A program made the translations under genes and the position numbers. Shown here piece by piece: positions 19,431 to 27,778 of a stretch of 64,000 nucleotides of DNA (positions are counted from its first letter, which is position 1; the number at the start of each line of letters is the position of its first letter). The notes under the pieces are model-generated. The model was not told the DNA's origin. It did not search any database and saw only the letters and a program-made list of their open reading frames with translations. Source of the stretch: JBGQAS01 sp963699305 (GTDB lineage Bacteria; Chloroflexota; Anaerolineae; Anaerolineales; Anaerolineaceae); NCBI GenBank assembly GCA_963699305.1, contig OY969431.1:496001-560000 (forward strand). The letters run 5' to 3'.

Positions 19431-19476
19431 TGGTATAATCGTGCCAACTCGCAAGCGGGTTGTTTTTTTAAGGAGG
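19431..19476 (+). promoter_or_regulatory. tyrS promoter -10 and hairpin-U7 leader
   Basis: Extended -10 TGGTATAAT (19431-19439). Directly at the predicted transcription start lies a 7-bp stem C-A-A-C-T-C-G / C-G-G-G-T-T-G (19445-19451 with 19456-19462, loop CAAG) and seven T residues (19463-19469), then AGGAGG (19471-19476) for ATG 19481. It has terminator form but is too short and too early to be a T-box. Confidence 0.55.
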
Positions 19477-19480
19477 AGCG

Positions 19481-20695
19481 ATGAACATAGAAGAACAAGT
19501 ATCCCTTTTGATGCAGGGCACTGAGTATGGGGATGAAGACCTGAAAAAAGCGATGGCGCAAGAGCTAAGAGAGCGGCTCTTGGAAACCGAAAAAGCAAAA
19601 CGACCGTTGCGCGTTTATTGTGGATATGACCCCACCAAGGCAGATCTTCACCTCGGTCATACGGTGACAATGCGTAAACTCCGTCAATTTCAGGATCTGG
19701 GACATGATGTATTCTTTGTCATTGGGACGTTCACATCTTTGATTGGTGATCCATCAGATAAAAATGAACTTAGACCGCAACTTTCAAGGGAAGTGGTCGA
19801 AGAGAATGCTCGGACATATGCGGAGCAAGCATATCGCGTGCTCGATCCCAAGAAAACCCACATCAAATACAATGCCGAATGGCTATCAAAGCTATCATTT
19901 GCCGACATGATACATCTCTCATCCAATTTCACCTTGCAGCAATTCCTGACACGGGAAAATTTCAAATTACGGTGGGAAAAAGGTGAAGCCATCTTTTTAC
20001 ATGAAACTTTCTATTCCGTGCTGCAGGGATATGATGCATATGCACTCAAGGCAGATGTCCAAGTAGGTGGCTCGGATCAATTATTTAACATTGTCACAGC
20101 TTCTCGAAAGGTTATGACGTATCTCGGTGAAAAGCCAAATATTGCCATCATCTTGGGCATCCTACCAGGTACCGATGGTGTTATCAGGATGAGCAAGACG
20201 CTGGGCAACCATATCCCGATCAACACAAGCGCGGAAGATATGTATGGCAAAGTGATGAGCATTCCTGATACGGCAATGCCCATTTACTCCAGGCTTGTCA
20301 CGCGTTGGACGCCCGAACAAATTCAAGAATTAGAAGTCGGTTTGAACGCTGGGAGCATTCACCCGCGTGATGCGAAGATGAAACTGGCACACGAAATAGC
20401 AAGCTTGTTCTATGGTGAACTGGAAGCGGTAAAAGCAGAATCAATATTTGTTAACCTTTTTCAAAAGAATAATATTCCTGATCAAATGCCTGAATACGCG
20501 TTGAAAAGCGGACAAACCCTTTTGGATATCCTGTTGGATACAAAACTTGTCCTTAGCAAGAGCGAAGGCAGAAGACTGATCCAACAAAATGGTGTCAAAT
20601 TGGATGGAGAAGTATTAAAAGATGGAACTGAAGGACTTCCCCATCCCGGTGTTCTGCAGGTTGGAAAAAGGCATTTTTTGCGAATAAACAAATAA
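19481..20695 (+). CDS. tyrS: tyrosyl-tRNA synthetase
   Basis: Charges tRNA-Tyr. 404 aa, class I core with H-L-G-H near residue 56 and the second signature as R-M-S-K-T near 236; the latter replaces the usual KMSKS and places it with the TyrZ-like group. The Tyr-binding Q-G-Y-D-A-Y-A-L and V-Q-V-G-G-S-D-Q segments are visible. The carboxy end (about residues 340-404) is an S4 domain for the tRNA. A strong AGGAGG sits 4 bases from ATG. Converges with the SEDS/PBP gene. Confidence 0.95.
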   Translation: MNIEEQVSLLMQGTEYGDEDLKKAMAQELRERLLETEKAKRPLRVYCGYDPTKADLHLGHTVTMRKLRQFQDLGHDVFFVIGTFTSLIGDPSDKNELRPQLSREVVEENARTYAEQAYRVLDPKKTHIKYNAEWLSKLSFADMIHLSSNFTLQQFLTRENFKLRWEKGEAIFLHETFYSVLQGYDAYALKADVQVGGSDQLFNIVTASRKVMTYLGEKPNIAIILGILPGTDGVIRMSKTLGNHIPINTSAEDMYGKVMSIPDTAMPIYSRLVTRWTPEQIQELEVGLNAGSIHPRDAKMKLAHEIASLFYGELEAVKAESIFVNLFQKNNIPDQMPEYALKSGQTLLDILLDTKLVLSKSEGRRLIQQNGVKLDGEVLKDGTEGLPHPGVLQVGKRHFLRINK

Positions 20696-20706
20696 TTTTT
20701 CTAATC

Positions 20707-23322
20707 CTAGGGATAAATGGTTGAAAGAAGCACTTTTCTTCCAATCTCCTCGACGAGCTTGGTATTGTCTTCTTCCAAAACTACAACCAACGCAACCGAT
20801 GTTCCTTCCCAATTGTGCATCGTTCCCGCGATGTACCAACTAATCGCACCTTGGGTGGATTTTGAATACCCGATTGTTTCCCAACCTGGAAAGACAGCGG
20901 ATCGCAATAATTCTGTTGCCTGATTGGTATATTTATTTTCAATTTCGCGAGGATTTTCTGAAGATAGAACAATCCAACCTTGCTGGGGGACATTGATTGC
21001 AGAAACAAGTCTTGGTTCAACTAAATTTCCACCATTCGAAAGAGCAGCAGAAGCCAGAGCCATTTGGAGCGGAGTAATCTTGAATTGGTCAGAACCAAAG
21101 AAAAAATCTGGGAAATTTGACCCGATGAATAGAAATCCGGGTTCTGCAACTTCTAATTGGATTTGGGGAGCATCCAGGAATCCAAAGTCCTTGAATGTTT
21201 TCTCTATTGTATATACCCCCAATTCTTCAGCGTTACGGATTATTGGAACGGGGCATCCGTTTTGAATATGAATTCCGGATTGAGAAGGATCTACTTGTTG
21301 GAGCGCACAAGTAATTTTTTCTCCATTAACAATCAATGCGGAAGCATCTGAGAGATCATGGGTATCGTGTTGAGCAAGTACTGCTGCCACTATGAAAGGT
21401 CCAATAGCTGATCCGAGAGAGTATTGCCCCTGGGTGGCACGGTTAAGCAACGGAGATTTTGGGTCTGCCATCCAGGATGACCATTGTTCTGCGACGAGAT
21501 TGGAATCGGTATAAGGAGTGGAAGACATGGCAAGGATTTCACCGCTGTTGGCATTAATTAAAACCAATGCCCCGGTATGTCCTTGCATCAATTTGTCTGC
21601 TTGTTTTTGGAACTCCAGGTTCAAAGAAAGTCTGACATCCAATCCAACAGGTGGTTGACCGTAAATAAGGTGATTCCACCAAACGAGTGAAGAAGGATTC
21701 CCCTTCTGACCCGATAGGTAGTCATTCAAACTGGATTCCAAACCTGATTGACCGTATGTGGCGTTATCATATCCAGTGACAGGACTGAGAGACGGGTAGA
21801 AATAGACACGTTGATAGGATCCAGGTTCTCCTTGAGTGATAACGATAGGTTGCTCATCACTATCCAAAATATCACCCCTTGCAGAATACTGCTCATTAAT
21901 ACTCCGTCTTGGGTTATCAATTCGAGTTTGAAGATCTTGCGAGCGGACAACTGCCCACCAACCGTTCGAAAGAGATAATCCAACTAACGCGACCAATAGA
22001 ACCGTCCCCACAAATTGGAGCGGGAGCGGTTTTGGAAAAGGAGCTACTTCTCGTTCGTTTGTTTGACTAATGATCAGCAAGATGGATGCGCATAAAAAGG
22101 AAGTAAGCAAAGATGATCCACCATAGGACATGAATGGCAACGTTACACCGGTCAAGGGGAACAATCTCATATTGCCACCAATGATCAAGATGCTTTGGAA
22201 TGAAATGAATACTGTAATACCTGTGGCGAGATACCGTTGAAACTGGTTGACGGCTTTTATGCCAATCTTGAGACCGTTGAGAATAAATAAAGCAAGCAGG
22301 AGGAACAAAGCCAATGATCCCAATAACCCAGATTCCTCTGCTATCGTCGAAAAAATGAAATCGGAATGGGCAATGGGAACGATTCCTGGATTTCCTAGAC
22401 CTGGTCCATTTCCAAAAACACTTCCAGAAGCAATTGCCAACAACGATTGAACTATCTGATAGGATCTCCCACTTGGGTCCAACCAGGGATTTAACCAGGC
22501 GTCCACCCTGATATGTATAACGTCGAAAAAACCGAATCCAATAATGCCAGCAAGGACAAGGAATATCAGCCCAAATATCAACAAACGCCTTTTGCCGGAT
22601 GCCAAATAAACCATCGTAACAAACAAAACTGTAAAGAGCGAAGCAGTCCCTAAATCACGTTGTGCCAGCAGAATTACCAATGCAGTTGCAAAAACTACGA
22701 AAGACGGTAATAAGAGCTGAATCACACTAAAGGAAACCGGAACCCGATCTGACAGATAAGCGGCGAGAAAAACGATCAACAACAGTTTCAACGGCTCAGA
22801 AGGCTGCAAGTACACTCCACCGAAATCCAACCAAAGACGTGGTCCTTCGCCACTTGGGTAGACCCCGAATAGAAATGTGAGTGAGGTAAGGATGATCCCA
22901 GCCATTAGCCAAACATATTTATATTTGCGCAGAACAACGAGGAGCTTTTTCCAGGACAGGCACCCCACAGCAACCCCGGTGGACACAAACAGCCAAACGG
23001 ATTGCCGGAATCCCATGCTTCCATCGAGACGCCAGATGGAAAGCATACCCCAACTTGTTAAGAACCCAATGATTGGCAGGATCATGGGATTGTGATCAAT
23101 CAAACGTTGGTTAATGATCTGCTCAAGGAGGACAAAACAGAATAGCCAAATGAGGACTCCTAACCAATGGAACCAACGGAGATTTATGGAATCTGAGTGA
23201 TACCTCACAGCAGGAGAAAAAGTAAGGATCATTGCATACAGGATAGTAAATGCAGCAGCAAGTGCAAGCAGACGCCTTTGTAGAATCTGTCCGGGGGTTT
23301 TTGGGGATATTAATTGAATCAC
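20707..23322 (-). CDS. SEDS (FtsW/RodA) protein fused to a penicillin-binding-like domain
   Basis: 871 aa. Residues 1-430 form the polytopic SEDS peptidoglycan glycosyltransferase; residues about 460-871 are a class B PBP-like domain, with E-Y-S-A-R-G-D-I-L-D-S (the usual R-G-x-I pedestal block), the L-L-N-R-A-T-Q-G-Q-Y block and the N-G-G-N-L-V-E-P-R-L-V near the end. In true transpeptidases the block reads Y-P-P-G-S-T-F-K; here it is Y-S-L-G-S-A-I-G, so Ser638 remains but the SxxK lysine is Gly641. The KTG region reads Y-S-K-S-T-Q-G. The domain is therefore probably not an active transpeptidase. GTG start overlaps the mtnP stop (GTGA). Known in other bacteria as separate rodA and pbpA. Confidence 0.88.
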   Translation of the reverse strand: MIQLISPKTPGQILQRRLLALAAAFTILYAMILTFSPAVRYHSDSINLRWFHWLGVLIWLFCFVLLEQIINQRLIDHNPMILPIIGFLTSWGMLSIWRLDGSMGFRQSVWLFVSTGVAVGCLSWKKLLVVLRKYKYVWLMAGIILTSLTFLFGVYPSGEGPRLWLDFGGVYLQPSEPLKLLLIVFLAAYLSDRVPVSFSVIQLLLPSFVVFATALVILLAQRDLGTASLFTVLFVTMVYLASGKRRLLIFGLIFLVLAGIIGFGFFDVIHIRVDAWLNPWLDPSGRSYQIVQSLLAIASGSVFGNGPGLGNPGIVPIAHSDFIFSTIAEESGLLGSLALFLLLALFILNGLKIGIKAVNQFQRYLATGITVFISFQSILIIGGNMRLFPLTGVTLPFMSYGGSSLLTSFLCASILLIISQTNEREVAPFPKPLPLQFVGTVLLVALVGLSLSNGWWAVVRSQDLQTRIDNPRRSINEQYSARGDILDSDEQPIVITQGEPGSYQRVYFYPSLSPVTGYDNATYGQSGLESSLNDYLSGQKGNPSSLVWWNHLIYGQPPVGLDVRLSLNLEFQKQADKLMQGHTGALVLINANSGEILAMSSTPYTDSNLVAEQWSSWMADPKSPLLNRATQGQYSLGSAIGPFIVAAVLAQHDTHDLSDASALIVNGEKITCALQQVDPSQSGIHIQNGCPVPIIRNAEELGVYTIEKTFKDFGFLDAPQIQLEVAEPGFLFIGSNFPDFFFGSDQFKITPLQMALASAALSNGGNLVEPRLVSAINVPQQGWIVLSSENPREIENKYTNQATELLRSAVFPGWETIGYSKSTQGAISWYIAGTMHNWEGTSVALVVVLEEDNTKLVEEIGRKVLLSTIYP

Positions 23323-24187
23323 GAGTGAAGATACTTTCCGACCAGTAAATCCAATTTTTGGAGCATTTCCGCTGAGATTTTCGAGCGATTCGTAATGATG
23401 GCGTCTTTGAGTGCGTTTTTACAACTGCACGAAGTATCGTACGGCAAGTTTTCAACCAAATTCTTGATCGCTTTTTGAGCGATAGAAGTATTTTTCATAA
23501 GAGTCTTCACAACCATATCAACACTCACTGCTTCTTCTGCAATATGCCAAACATCATAATCTGTGACATGTGCCATGGTCGAATAACACATCTCGGCCTC
23601 ACGCGCCAAAAATGCTTCCGGACTAGCCGTCATACCGATGATGGACATTCCCCAGGCACGGTATAGATTCGATTCTCCCTTTGTTGAAAATCGAGGACCT
23701 TCGATGGTAATGAGAGTTCCACCTTTTTTTGTGGGCACACCCGTATTAATGACTGCGTCGTAAAGCATGGATGATAGATTCGGGCAGAAGGGATCCGCAA
23801 CACCAACATGGACTACCAATCCCTTTCCGAAGAAGGATCGTTCGCGATTACGAGTGAAATCGACGAGTTGATCAGGAATGATAATATCTCCGGGAGAATA
23901 GTCATCGCGCAATGAACCACATGCGCTAATACTTACCACCTGATTAATCCCGAGGGATTTAAACCGTAGATATTCGCCCGGTAATTTACTTCGGTGGGGG
24001 GTATACAATGCCCCAATCCGTGACGTGCCAGGAAAGCAACCGTTTTTCCAATTAGCTTACCAACAACAATGGGAGAACTCGGTTTTCCAAATGGCGTATC
24101 GATTTCTAATGTATCAACCTCCACCAGTTCTGGAAATTGATACAACCCTGACCCACCGATAATTCCCAACATAGGAGTCTCTATCAT
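23319..24187 (-). CDS. mtnP: S-methyl-5'-thioadenosine phosphorylase, frameshifted in this sequence
   Basis: Cleaves methylthioadenosine to adenine and methylthioribose-1-phosphate in the methionine salvage pathway. Start chosen at the ATG at 24187, after GAGGTG. The first part holds G-I-I-G-G-S-G-L-Y and R-A-N-I-Y-G; the frame then breaks near 23960 in a TTT run. Adding one T gives I-Y-G-F-K-S-L-G-I-N and continues through G-P-R-F-S-T-K, I-I-G-M-T-A-S-P-E-A and V-T-D-Y-D-V-W, an intact MTAP of about 290 aa. The gene sits between fhaB and the SEDS/PBP gene, where Actinobacteria have pstP. Confidence 0.92.
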
Positions 24188-24200
24188 ATTCACCTCGAAA

Positions 24201-24626
24201 TCAGCTTTTATCCACTACAATTATTAATTCCATACTTCCAATACGGATAGAATCCCCTTTCACAATAATTACTGGCTCACTGATACGATCGCCATTCAGG
24301 AAAGTCCCGTTCGTAGAATCCATGTCTGCTAACCACCATTGACGGTTTTTAAAGAACAGCCGAGCGTGTTTTATGGATATGCTTTTTTCACGCAAGGAAA
24401 GATCGCAGCTGTGTGATCTGCCAATGCAGATCTCCCTTTTCGCAAACCGAAATTTCTCGGGCTCCAATCCCGATGATTCCAAGGTGATAATCGGTAGTTG
24501 TTCGCCATTCACAAGATGACTCTCATTCACCATGTTGCGCCAAATAGTAAACAAAGCCAGAAAAACGAAAGCATATAGGGTGATCACCAGCAGGAACCTC
24601 AGAATTAAGACGATTACACCAAGCAT
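24201..24626 (-). CDS. FHA-domain membrane protein (FhaB-like)
   Basis: 141 aa. One hydrophobic segment (residues 5-25), a short linker, then an FHA domain (about 50-135) with I-C-I-G-R-S-H-S-C-D-L-S-L, S-I-K-H-A-R-L and D-M-D-S-T-N-G-T-F-L-N-G, the loops that bind phosphothreonine. This is the architecture of FhaB/FipA, which recruits to the cell-wall elongation machinery in Actinobacteria. GGAAAGG precedes the start. It lies 57 bases after fhaA and 13 bases before mtnP. Confidence 0.88.
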   Translation of the reverse strand: MLGVIVLILRFLLVITLYAFVFLALFTIWRNMVNESHLVNGEQLPIITLESSGLEPEKFRFAKREICIGRSHSCDLSLREKSISIKHARLFFKNRQWWLADMDSTNGTFLNGDRISEPVIIVKGDSIRIGSMELIIVVDKS

Positions 24627-24683
24627 TGACTAACCTTTCCAATCGTTTACAAGCAAGGATAAATAAGGATTGTGATTGTCAAA

Positions 24684-25391
24684 TCAATCAGATTCCATCA
24701 TGAATATCATGGTAAATCCAGATAAGGATATCACATCACCAACCTGTAGAATTCGCTGTGCGACCCGTTCACCATTCACAAACGTTCCGCCCGTGGAATT
24801 CAGATCACAGAGAAGGTACTTTCCATCGGATAGTCTGATTTGAATGTGTTTACGTGAAACTCTGGGATCAGAAAGGATCAGGTGATTGTCTGAACGACGC
24901 CCGATATTGATCACTGGCTTCGATAAAATAAAACTGGTCGATTCGCCAATCTTGAGCAGAGCATTTTTATCTCGTTGTTTTGTCTGTTTGGAAACTGGAA
25001 TGGAAACCGTATCGTCCAATACAGTAGGTTGGGTCGATATCATCACTTCGAGATCTCCCGATTGAATTTCAGAATCCTTAATAAATTCAATCGATACTGG
25101 AGATTCGAAGATGATTTCCTCTTCCACAGCAATGGCTTCCAAAACATCAATCAATTTTTCCTTCCATTCATTTGTCAGATTCCAACTTTCGAGTGTGGAA
25201 GGATTGATGTGAATCGAGTATGCACCAGGAGCAATAAATGTTCCAGTAGTATTTCGAACCAGATTACGCTGCATGGTAGACATCAACTTATGCGATAATT
25301 GGGTAAGAGGTGTCTTTGCACCGACTCGATCGGCGTAACCCTCAAGGAAATGTCGCAGCTTGTCTTCCAGGAACTGCAGCGGAGAATCCAT
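24684..25391 (-). CDS. DUF3662 plus FHA domain protein (FhaA-like)
   Basis: 235 aa from the ATG at 25391, which lies 7 bases after a minus-strand TATAAT; the longer frame start at 25490 would run into the archease gene. Residues 1-120 match the DUF3662 domain of FhaA (M-D-S-P-L-Q-F-L-E-D-K-L at the start). An acidic linker follows, then FHA (about 150-230) with I-N-I-G-R-R-S-D-N-H-L, S-R-K-H-I-Q-I and L-N-S-T-G-G-T-F-V-N-G. Reads phosphothreonine marks of a Ser/Thr kinase, such as perhaps the one at 53667. Confidence 0.88.
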   Translation of the reverse strand: MDSPLQFLEDKLRHFLEGYADRVGAKTPLTQLSHKLMSTMQRNLVRNTTGTFIAPGAYSIHINPSTLESWNLTNEWKEKLIDVLEAIAVEEEIIFESPVSIEFIKDSEIQSGDLEVMISTQPTVLDDTVSIPVSKQTKQRDKNALLKIGESTSFILSKPVINIGRRSDNHLILSDPRVSRKHIQIRLSDGKYLLCDLNSTGGTFVNGERVAQRILQVGDVISLSGFTMIFMMESD

Positions 25392-25398
25392 AGACTCA

Positions 25399-25406
25399 AT
25401 TATAAC
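25399..25406. promoter_or_regulatory. shared divergent -10 element of fhaA and archease-rtcB
   Basis: The 8 bases read ATTATAAC. On the minus strand TATAAT (25404-25399) stands 7 bases before the fhaA ATG at 25391. On the plus strand TATAAC (25401-25406) stands 8 bases before ATG 25415. The self-complementary TTATAA core serves both directions, and both starts would be leaderless. Confidence 0.55.
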
Positions 25407-25414
25407 GAATGAAT

Positions 25415-25828
25415 ATGATCTCACCCATCCAGGGTTTTCGTGAAGTGGAACACACCTCTGACATCGCGTTGGAAGTATGGGCAACATCAATGGAATCTCT
25501 TTTCCTTGAGGGAGCCAAAGGGTTGCATACCCTGATGGGGATTAAGACTCGAAGAGGATCGAAAGCCGTACACCACAAAGAAATCCATGGAATGGATAAG
25601 GAATCCTTGCTTGTCTCTTTTTTGGAGGATCTGCTTTTTCTTGTCGAGCACGAAAATTACTGGTGTGATGTTGAGCAGCTTTCAGTATCGAATTTGTCCA
25701 TTTCTTATTCCGGAAATATTCTTCAAATCCTGAGTCTCAAAAAACAAATAAAAGCTGTAACTTTTCATGATTTGAAGATAGTATTTACAAGAAAATGCTG
25801 GGAAACCTGCATTGTGTTTGATGTATGA
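25415..25828 (+). CDS. archease
   Basis: Chaperone-like cofactor that helps RtcB RNA ligase turn over and load guanylate. Length 137 aa, as usual. Family features: F-R-E-V-E-H-T-S-D-I-A-L-E-V-W near the start (the Asp/His metal site) and a closing L-K-I-V-F-T-R-K-C. Start taken as ATG 25415 given the -10 8 bases upstream; ATG 25409 is also in frame. It overlaps rtcB by ATGA, the standard archease-rtcB pair. Confidence 0.93.
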   Translation: MISPIQGFREVEHTSDIALEVWATSMESLFLEGAKGLHTLMGIKTRRGSKAVHHKEIHGMDKESLLVSFLEDLLFLVEHENYWCDVEQLSVSNLSISYSGNILQILSLKKQIKAVTFHDLKIVFTRKCWETCIVFDV

Positions 25829-27285
25829 AAATGAACCTGACCATTTCAAACCTTAGAAAGATTTCCGATTTTGAATGGGAGATCCCCATTTCTACCAGGA
25901 AAGGCATGCGAACAAAGGTGAGAATCTTTGCATCACGATCCATGCTGGATTCCATTGTCCGGGACCTATCGCTCGAACAAGCTATAAACGCGGCTGCATT
26001 GCCAGGGGTGATGGAGCCAGTCGTAATAATGCCGGATGTACATCAAGGTTATGGATTCCCAATTGGAGGGGTGGCTGCGACGCGTGTCTCTGATGGAGTG
26101 ATCTCCCCGGGCGCGATAGGCTACGATATCAATTGCGGTGTGCGATTGCTTTCCTCTATGATCCCGTACGATGAAGTAGAAGACTATTTGGATGACCTTG
26201 CGATAGCCCTCGATTTGGAATGTCCAAGCGGAATAGGTACTACCGGTAAACACCCCCTGAGAACCAGAGACCTAGAGGATGTATGTATTCATGGAGCACG
26301 ATGGGCATTAAAACAAGGATTTGCATCTGAGCAGGACCTGGATAAAACTGAAGAGCGGGGGGTAGTAGACGGGGCAGATTTCAGTAAAATCAGTCAGCGC
26401 GCCAAGGAACGTGGTCTTGGGCAACTTGGCACATTAGGATCGGGAAATCATTTCCTGGAAGTGGATGTGGTCGAAAGGGTATTTGATGAAAAGGCAGCGG
26501 CGCTGTTTGGATTGCGGGAAGGAAATCTTGTGATTCAGATCCATTGCGGCTCGCGTGGGTTTGGTCATCAGATTTGCTCGGATTATGTAATGGAATTCCA
26601 GTCTGTGAGCAAACGTTATCATATCGAACTCCCCGACCGGGAGCTTGTTTGTGCGCCAATATCTTCACCCGAAGGTCAAGATTACCTGGGAGCTATGAAA
26701 GCAGCAGCCAATTTTGCATTTTGCAACCGTCAATTAATCACACATGATGTTCGACACGCTTTTGAGAAAATCCTTGGGGGAAAAGTTAACCGTTTCCATT
26801 TAACCCAAGTCTACGATATCACACATAACATGGGAAAGATAGAGACACACATCGTGAATGGAAAGCCCACCAAATTATGCGTTCATCGCAAGGGTGCTAC
26901 ACGGGCTTTTGGACCTCACAGTCCGGGTTTACCATTGGATTATGAAACAATTGGACAGCCTGTTTTTGTGCCAGGGAGTATGGGTTCCAACTCCTGGGTG
27001 CTGGTTGGGACAGAAGAAAGCATGACACGATCCTGGGGTTCTTCATGTCATGGAGCCGGCAGAACCATGAGTCGGAGCAAAGCAAAGAAAAATTTCAAAG
27101 GAGAAACCCTTAAAAGAGATCTCTTTGCCAGGGGTATCACCATCCGGGCTGGTTCCATTTCCGGACTTGCGGAAGAAGCTCCCAATGCTTATAAAGATGT
27201 GGATGAGGTCATTGAAATCACCACCAAAATCGGACTGGCAAAAAAGGTTGCTGTCATTAAACCAGTGATTGTGATTAAAGGTTAA
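25825..27285 (+). CDS. rtcB: RtcB RNA-splicing ligase
   Basis: Joins RNA 2',3'-cyclic phosphate to 5'-hydroxyl using GTP and Mn2+; known for tRNA/RNA repair. 486 aa. Motifs: D-V-H-Q-G-Y-G-F-P-I-G-G, G-Y-D-I-N-C-G-V-R (metal Cys), G-S-G-N-H-F-L-E-V, H-R-K-G-A-T-R-A and P-G-S-M-G-S. The guanylylated His is probably His409 in C-H-G-A-G-R-T-M-S-R. Overlaps archease by 4 bases. Its 3' end overlaps the YbaK-like gene tail-to-tail by 11 bases. Confidence 0.97.
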   Translation: MKMNLTISNLRKISDFEWEIPISTRKGMRTKVRIFASRSMLDSIVRDLSLEQAINAAALPGVMEPVVIMPDVHQGYGFPIGGVAATRVSDGVISPGAIGYDINCGVRLLSSMIPYDEVEDYLDDLAIALDLECPSGIGTTGKHPLRTRDLEDVCIHGARWALKQGFASEQDLDKTEERGVVDGADFSKISQRAKERGLGQLGTLGSGNHFLEVDVVERVFDEKAAALFGLREGNLVIQIHCGSRGFGHQICSDYVMEFQSVSKRYHIELPDRELVCAPISSPEGQDYLGAMKAAANFAFCNRQLITHDVRHAFEKILGGKVNRFHLTQVYDITHNMGKIETHIVNGKPTKLCVHRKGATRAFGPHSPGLPLDYETIGQPVFVPGSMGSNSWVLVGTEESMTRSWGSSCHGAGRTMSRSKAKKNFKGETLKRDLFARGITIRAGSISGLAEEAPNAYKDVDEVIEITTKIGLAKKVAVIKPVIVIKG

Positions 27286-27766
27286 TCTGGGAGCTTTCGA
27301 GAGATATTTTTTCTACTCTACAATTACAAATCGTTACTAGATCTTCCACACGGATTCGAATATTCAATCCCCGCTGTCCGCCGGACACATGGATCCATTC
27401 ATGTTGGTAGGCAGATGAATCCAATACGGATTGAAAACCTCGATTTAGAAGAGCCAACGGTGAAATACCTCCAGTTTGCAATCCTGTGAGTCTTTCAGCT
27501 TCATGTTCGGTTGGAAGAAGTAATTTCTTCTCATTTACTTTTTCAGCCAACGCTTTTAGATCGACAGTACTATTTCCTGAAACAATAGCCAGGATCGGTT
27601 TCCTGAGTCGCTCCCCGGTGACAACAATGGTTTTATAGACAATTTCCAGCGGGATGTTTAGGAGTTTGGCAGTTTCCACTGCTCCCAATTTCTCCATCGG
27701 AAGTTGAAATGTTTGAAATGGAATATTCCTGGCTTCAAGAAATCGGGTGATGTTATTTATTCCCAT
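27275..27766 (-). CDS. YbaK/EbsC-family aminoacyl-tRNA deacylase
   Basis: 163 aa. The fold corrects misacylated tRNAs such as Cys-tRNA(Pro) or Ala-tRNA(Pro). Visible: the amino-end strand E-A-R-N-I-P-F-Q, the Y-K-T-I-V-V-T-G-E substrate pocket with the catalytic-region Lys, and G-L-Q-T-G-G-I-S-P-L-A-L. The last is the G-x-x-P(A) pattern of the YbaK branch. A GATAAT box lies 8 bases upstream of the start, another possible leaderless case. Which mischarged tRNA it edits is not readable. Confidence 0.85.
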   Translation of the reverse strand: MGINNITRFLEARNIPFQTFQLPMEKLGAVETAKLLNIPLEIVYKTIVVTGERLRKPILAIVSGNSTVDLKALAEKVNEKKLLLPTEHEAERLTGLQTGGISPLALLNRGFQSVLDSSAYQHEWIHVSGGQRGLNIRIRVEDLVTICNCRVEKISLESSQINL

Positions 27767-27778
27767 GGCCGGTTATTA

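Noticed and set aside
19321..19480. T-box riboswitch before tyrS
   Set aside because: The leader is only about 35 bases and has no specifier loop or T-box sequence.
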